Shown here in pieces: positions 6,442 to 10,454 of a stretch of DNA of 10,454 nt. Every line of letters begins with the position of its first letter. Positions within the stretch are counted from its first letter, which is position 1. The notes beneath the pieces are model-generated. The model did not search any database. It saw only the letters and a list, made by a program, of their open reading frames with translations, and was not told the DNA's origin. Position numbers and translations under genes: made by a program. Source of the stretch: an uncultured Neisseria sp. (GTDB taxonomy: Bacteria > Pseudomonadota > Gammaproteobacteria > Burkholderiales > Neisseriaceae); the NCBI GenBank assembly GCA_947097615.1, contig CAMURX010000051.1:1-10454 (forward strand). The letters are read 5' to 3'.

Positions 6442-7267
6442 CGGCCTTTCCGGCTCCGGCAAATCCGTCGCCCTCAAACAACTCGAAGACGCGGGCTACT
6501 ACTGCGTCGACAACATGCCGATGGAAATACTGCCCCAGCTCGTGCTGTACCACATCCGCGGCGGCGGCGTCGAAAACCTCGCCGTCAGCGTCGACATCCG
6601 CTCCCGCATCAAAATGAGCGAAGTCGAAAAACAGCTTGCCTATCTCGCCAGACAAGGCCATCAGGCCGAAATCCTCTTTCTCGAAGCAGACGAAGCCACC
6701 CTCGTGCGCCGCTTCTCCGAAACCCGCCGCAGCCACCCGCTCGCCGCCCTCAACCAGCCCCTCACCGAAAGCCTGCGCCAAGAGCGGCAAACCCTCGCCC
6801 CCCTGCGCGAAAAAGCCTACTGTGTCGACACCTCCAAAATGAACGCCCAGCAGCTGCGCCACACCGTGCGCCGCTGGCTCGGCGCCGAACACCGGGGCAT
6901 GATGCTCGTGTTCGAATCTTTCGGCTTCAAATACGGCACGCCCACCAACGCCGACTTTATCTTCGATATGCGCAGCCTGCCCAACCCCTACTACGACCCC
7001 GCCCTGCGCCCCTTCAACGGCATGCAGACCGAAATCCGCGCCTACCTCGACGCCGAACCCCTCGCAGGCGAAATGGCCGCCGACATCGCCGCCTTTCTCG
7101 AACGCTGGCTGCCGCGCATGCAGACAGAAAGCCGCAGCTACGTCACCGTCGCCCTCGGCTGCACCGGCGGCCAACACCGCTCCGTCTACATCGCCGAACG
7201 CCTGGCAGAGCATTTCCGCAGCCGCTACCCCGTCCTCGTCCGCCACCGCCAGCTCGACGCCCGCTAA
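6422..7267 (+). CDS. rapZ: RNase adapter / nucleotide-binding protein RapZ (YvcJ family)
   Basis: P-loop protein of the RapZ/YvcJ family. In E. coli RapZ binds small RNAs and directs RNase E to control glmS and thus glucosamine-6-phosphate synthesis; whether it does so here is inference. The 281-residue length matches. Visible features are Walker A GLSGSGKS (8-15), YYCVDNMP (26-33), [28 protein letters not shown], and the C-terminal domain [27 protein letters not shown] with [10 protein letters not shown] (246-255). The ATG lies inside the end of hprK (20-base overlap), indicating translational coupling. The ptsN-hprK-rapZ order, without rpoN, hpf or an npr gene in the visible neighbourhood, differs from the enterobacterial rpoN cluster. 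The 3' gap carries three DUS copies. Confidence 0.95.
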   Translation: MKIILISGLSGSGKSVALKQLEDAGYYCVDNMPMEILPQLVLYHIRGGGVENLAVSVDIRSRIKMSEVEKQLAYLARQGHQAEILFLEADEATLVRRFSETRRSHPLAALNQPLTESLRQERQTLAPLREKAYCVDTSKMNAQQLRHTVRRWLGAEHRGMMLVFESFGFKYGTPTNADFIFDMRSLPNPYYDPALRPFNGMQTEIRAYLDAEPLAGEMAADIAAFLERWLPRMQTESRSYVTVALGCTGGQHRSVYIAERLAEHFRSRYPVLVRHRQLDAR

Positions 7268-7291
7268 AACGTCCGCGCAGACAGCCCGAAA

Positions 7292-7303
7292 AGGCCGTCT
7301 GAA
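7292..7303 (+). repeat. AG-DUS after rapZ
   Basis: Exact AGGCCGTCTGAA, 24 bases after the rapZ stop. It is the first of three DUS copies in the rapZ-ylqF gap and could pair with the minus-strand copy at 7351 as an alternative to the nearer partner. Confidence 0.9.
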
Positions 7304-7326
7304 ACCCCGTATCCCTTCCGACAAAC

Positions 7327-7362
7327 AGGCCGTCTGAAACCCGCAACCCTTTCAGACGGCCT
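7327..7362 (+). terminator. Inverted DUS pair, probable rapZ terminator
   Basis: AGGCCGTCTGAAA (7327-7339) pairs perfectly with TTTCAGACGGCCT (7350-7362) around a 10-base loop. This is a 13-bp stem made of two opposed AG-DUS copies, the commonest DUS arrangement at Neisseria gene ends. No T-run follows. Confidence 0.7.
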
Positions 7363-7384
7363 CCACACAAAAAGGCACAGCAAC

Positions 7385-8317
7385 ATGGCAATCCAATGGT
7401 ATCCCGGCCACATGCACAAGGCCAAAAAAGCCATCGCCGAACGCCTCAAAAGCGTCGACATGGTGATCGAAGTCCTCGACGCCCGCATGCCCGCATCCGG
7501 CGAAAACCCCCTGCTCGGCCAACTCTCCGCCGGCAAACCCAAACTCAAAATCCTCAACAAGCAAGACCTCGCCGACCCCGAACGCACCCGAATCTGGCTC
7601 GACGATTTCAACAGCCGTCCCGACACCCGCGCCATCGCCCTCGACGCCTCCGACCGCCAAGCCGCGCAGAAGCTCATCGCCGCCAGCCGCGCCCTCGTTC
7701 CCAACAGAGGCGGCATCGACAAACCCCTGCGCGTCCTCATCTGCGGCATCCCCAACGTCGGCAAATCCACCCTCATCAACGGCATGCTCGGCAAAAAATC
7801 CGCCAAAACCGGCAACGAACCCGGCATCACCAAAGCCGAACAGCGCCTCTTCCTTGCCGACGACTTCTGGCTCTACGACACCCCCGGCATGCTGTGGCCG
7901 AAAATCATCGTCGAAGAAGCAGGCTACAACCTCGCCGCAGGCGGCGCCGTCGGCCGCAACGCCCTCGACGAAGAAATCGTCGCCCTCGAACTCCTCGACT
8001 ACCTGCGCCGCCACTACCTGCCCCTGTTGCAGGAGCGCTATCAGGCCGACAAAAACGAAAGCAGCCACTGGCGCGACGACCAATGGCTCGAATGGATAGG
8101 CCGCAAACGCGGCGCCCTCCTCCCCGGCGGCCGCATCAACTGCCAAAAAGCCGCCGAAAACACTCTTACCGACTTCCGCGATGGCCACATCGGCCGCATC
8201 ACCCTCGAAACCCCGCACCAATGGGCGCAATGGCTCAAAACCGCGCAGCAAAAGGAAGCCGCCCTCAAAGCCGAACGCGAAGCGAAAAAAGCCGAACGCA
8301 AAGGCAAGGCCGTCTGA
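7385..8317 (+). CDS. ylqF: Ribosome biogenesis GTPase YlqF/RbgA family
   Basis: Circularly permuted GTPase that helps mature the 50S ribosomal subunit. The motif order proves the permutation: G4 NKQD (58-61) comes first, then G5-like DASD (87-90), G1 GIPNVGKST (121-129), a G2 threonine-type region EPGITKAEQ (145-153), and G3 DTPG (165-168). The N-terminus IQWYPGHMHKAKKAI is the classic YlqF start. The C-terminal domain runs to about residue 285, followed by a charged Lys/Glu/Ala tail (KEAALKAEREAKKAERKGKA). The 310-residue length is slightly longer than B. subtilis RbgA because of this tail. The start is supported by AAAGG at 7371-7375. The last codons GCC GTC TGA are part of a DUS. It is probably transcribed alone, being bounded by DUS hairpins on both sides. 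Confidence 0.94.
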   Translation: MAIQWYPGHMHKAKKAIAERLKSVDMVIEVLDARMPASGENPLLGQLSAGKPKLKILNKQDLADPERTRIWLDDFNSRPDTRAIALDASDRQAAQKLIAASRALVPNRGGIDKPLRVLICGIPNVGKSTLINGMLGKKSAKTGNEPGITKAEQRLFLADDFWLYDTPGMLWPKIIVEEAGYNLAAGGAVGRNALDEEIVALELLDYLRRHYLPLLQERYQADKNESSHWRDDQWLEWIGRKRGALLPGGRINCQKAAENTLTDFRDGHIGRITLETPHQWAQWLKTAQQKEAALKAEREAKKAERKGKAV

Positions 8318-8318
8318 A
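8307..8318 (+). repeat. AG-DUS overlapping the ylqF stop codon
   Basis: Exact AGGCCGTCTGAA. As in pyrF, the frame reads GCC GTC TGA, so the uptake sequence supplies the final Ala-Val and the stop codon. Confidence 0.95.
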
Positions 8319-8380
8319 ACCCGGGATACACAAACGGTTTCACCAAGTCGCCAACCCGGCAAACCGTGTGATTCCCGGTG

Positions 8381-8413
8381 TTCAGACGGCCTCAAGCCCA
8401 AAGGCCGTCTGAA
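8381..8413 (+). terminator. Inverted DUS pair, probable ylqF terminator
   Basis: TTCAGACGGCCT (8381-8392) pairs with AGGCCGTCTGAA (8402-8413) across a 9-base loop, a perfect 12-bp stem. The copies point away from each other, the opposite arrangement to the other three pairs. A T-rich stretch (GTCTGTTTTTTAAAT) follows about 11 bases downstream, which fits termination of plus-strand transcripts. Confidence 0.65.
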
Positions 8414-8468
8414 ACGCTTAGGGTCTGTTTTTTAAATATGGACGACATCCAAAAAGGCTGTTAGGTAA

Positions 8469-8480
8469 AGGCCGTCTGAA
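8469..8480 (+). repeat. Single AG-DUS in the ylqF-hupB gap
   Basis: Exact AGGCCGTCTGAA with no nearby partner. Confidence 0.9.
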
Positions 8481-8635
8481 AGCGTGGTTTTGGCAAATTG
8501 GAAACCGCTGTCGGCAAAATGACAGATACAGGACACCGGGCAATCCGTTTGCATCTGTATGAAAAACCGCCCTGCCCTTTGCGGTGGATACGGTTTTGTT
8601 TTGGCCAATGTCCGTAAGCGGAAAACAGCATGAAG

Positions 8636-8685
8636 AAGGCCGTCTGAAAAACCGGTTTGGGTAAACGGGTTTTTCAGACGGCCTT
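8636..8685 (-). terminator. Long DUS hairpin, probable hupB terminator
   Basis: Two opposed AG-DUS copies (8637-8648 and 8673-8684) lie inside an 18-bp perfect stem (8636-8653 with 8668-8685). After one G-G mismatch, four more pairs (8655-8658 with 8663-8666) close a GGGT loop. It lies 32 bases beyond the hupB stop codon and is the strongest hairpin in the window. It may stop transcription from both directions between these convergent genes. Confidence 0.75.
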
Positions 8686-8717
8686 ACGTATGGAGAGTCG
8701 GATATTCTGTCTATGGC

Positions 8718-8987
8718 TTACAGCGCGTCTTTCAGGGATTTGCCGGCACGGAATTTCGGCGTTTTGGCTGCGGCGATGGTGAGCGGCTCGCCGGTTTTGG
8801 GGTTGCGGCCTTGACGCTCGGCGCGTTCGCCGACGTAGAAAGAACCGAAACCGACCAATGTGACGGTGTCACCTTTTTTCAGGGCTTCGGTAATGGCATT
8901 TACCATACCGTCCAGAGCTTTGGCAGCAGCGGCTTTGGAGATGTCGGCCTCTTGAGCCATTGCTTCGATCAATTCAGACTTGTTCAC
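8718..8987 (-). CDS. hupB: DNA-binding protein HU-beta
   Basis: Small nucleoid protein of the DNABII family; as a dimer it bends and compacts DNA. The 89-residue product has the N-terminal helix pair [20 protein letters not shown], the [21 protein letters not shown] signature (about residues 46-66) forming the DNA-binding arm with the conserved NPKTG turn, and the basic C-terminus [11 protein letters not shown]. The start codon is GTG (8987-8985): no ATG lies in frame upstream, and AAAGGGA at 9000-8994 is well placed six bases before it. It follows lon on the same strand, the order seen in many proteobacteria, but has its own promoter at 9099-9070. Although the family also includes IHF, the whole sequence favours HU. 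Confidence 0.97.
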   Translation of the reverse strand: MNKSELIEAMAQEADISKAAAAKALDGMVNAITEALKKGDTVTLVGFGSFYVGERAERQGRNPKTGEPLTIAAAKTPKFRAGKSLKDAL

Positions 8988-9069
8988 GATAAGTCCCTTT
9001 CTGTCGTTTTAAAAAATGAAGAATTCCGAAACCCGAACGGCATCGGAATGCGGATGGATATGACGCGCC

Positions 9070-9099
9070 TTTATAGCAAGGCTGAATTTGCCGTGTCAA
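9070..9099 (-). promoter_or_regulatory. Sigma-70 promoter for hupB
   Basis: On the minus strand, consensus TTGACA (9099-9094) is followed after 18 bases by TATAAA (9075-9070). This predicts a start near 9063 and a leader of about 75 bases before the GTG. The strong match suits an abundant protein. Confidence 0.8.
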
Positions 9100-9112
9100 G
9101 GCAAAACGCACA

Positions 9113-9172
9113 AACGGCGGACATTTCCGGCCTAATCGCCCGCCGTTGCGGCGTTTTGCAACAAAACGCCGC
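9113..9172 (-). terminator. Two adjacent hairpins after lon
   Basis: Stem 1: GCGGCGTTTTG (9148-9158) pairs perfectly with CAAAACGCCGC (9162-9172) around a three-base loop, only five bases beyond the lon stop. Stem 2: AACGGCGG (9113-9120) pairs with CCGCCGTT (9140-9147) around 19 bases and abuts stem 1. Neither is followed by a T-run on the lon strand, so factor-independent termination is possible but not certain. They contain no DUS, unlike the other gene ends here. Confidence 0.55.
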
Positions 9173-9177
9173 CTGCG

Positions 9178-10454
<1,277 letters not shown>

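Larger units (their letters stand above)
8318..8717. other. Gene-free gap between convergent ylqF and hupB
   Basis: About 400 bases without a credible coding region. It contains two DUS hairpins and one single DUS, listed separately. The middle (about 8420-8630) is less GC-rich and shows only weak inverted repeats, such as ACAGAT (8522-8527) with ATCTGT (8553-8558). I see no gene remnant, tRNA or clear promoter. Confidence 0.6.

Noticed and set aside
4909..6477. 522-codon open frame on the minus strand opposite hprK
   Set aside because: It lies opposite genes with unmistakable family motifs (ptsN, hprK). GC-rich third codon positions remove stop codons from the antisense frame. Its translation is rich in Val, Gly, His and Asp repeats and lacks any fold-like pattern.
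7327..7362. Inverted DUS pairs as terminal repeats of a mobile element
   Set aside because: No transposase lies between any pair, the repeats are the well-known uptake sequence, and no target duplication is seen.
7352..8401. 349-codon minus-strand frame opposite ylqF
   Set aside because: Shadow of ylqF and of the flanking uptake-sequence hairpins; composition is typical of antisense frames in GC-rich genes.
8418..8635. Possible pseudogene or small RNA in the ylqF-hupB gap
   Set aside because: I tried the frames by eye and found no protein-like segment, and the inverted repeats are weak with long loops; not enough to call a gene.

Overview
The window comes from a chromosome of the Neisseriaceae, most likely a GC-rich commensal Neisseria. 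The main evidence is 19 exact copies of the 10-base DNA uptake sequence (DUS) core GCCGTCTGAA, counted by eye on both strands. In 18 of them the core is preceded by AG (AGGCCGTCTGAA), which is the AG-DUS dialect rather than the AT form of meningococci and gonococci. Protein families and gene order (lon then hupB; ptsN-hprK-rapZ) also fit a beta-proteobacterium. I see no phage, transposase, CRISPR array, tRNA or rRNA; this is mainly housekeeping chromosome.

Layout: 1-477 is the 3' end of an atypical SDR/epimerase-like gene (YeeZ type). 650-1387 is pyrF (orotidine-5'-phosphate decarboxylase), flanked on both sides by a 38-bp direct repeat related in form to dRS3. 1488-3229 is a tightly coupled pair of unrecognised genes: a secreted or periplasmic protein and a multi-pass membrane protein. 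3371-4312 is hldA, the LPS heptose kinase. After an AT-rich gap, 4444-4848 encodes a 134-residue protein I do not recognise. A DUS hairpin and a well-formed sigma-70 promoter then precede ptsN-hprK-rapZ (5030-7267), three overlapping genes of the nitrogen-type PTS/HPr-kinase regulatory branch. 7385-8317 is the circularly permuted ribosome-assembly GTPase YlqF/RbgA. 8318-8717 is a gene-free, DUS-dense gap between convergent genes. On the minus strand lie hupB (8718-8987, GTG start, clear promoter) and the C-terminal half of lon (9178-10454, cut by the window end).

How the parts relate: the ptsN-hprK-rapZ operon links phosphorylation of PTS proteins to regulation, with RapZ as a nucleotide-binding regulator tied in other bacteria to amino-sugar and cell-wall precursor control. 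hldA supplies heptose for the LPS inner core, pyrF supplies UMP, and lon-hupB is a widely conserved neighbourhood in proteobacteria. DUS copies are concentrated at gene ends. Four inverted pairs form hairpins that probably serve as terminators, and two single copies supply the last two sense codons and the stop codon of pyrF and ylqF.

I found no convincing new defence or mobile system. The most unusual items are the 38-bp repeat with split-DUS ends around pyrF, the DUS stop codons, the unknown secreted/membrane gene pair, the unknown gene upstream of the PTS operon, and a palindrome in the spacer of the ptsN promoter.
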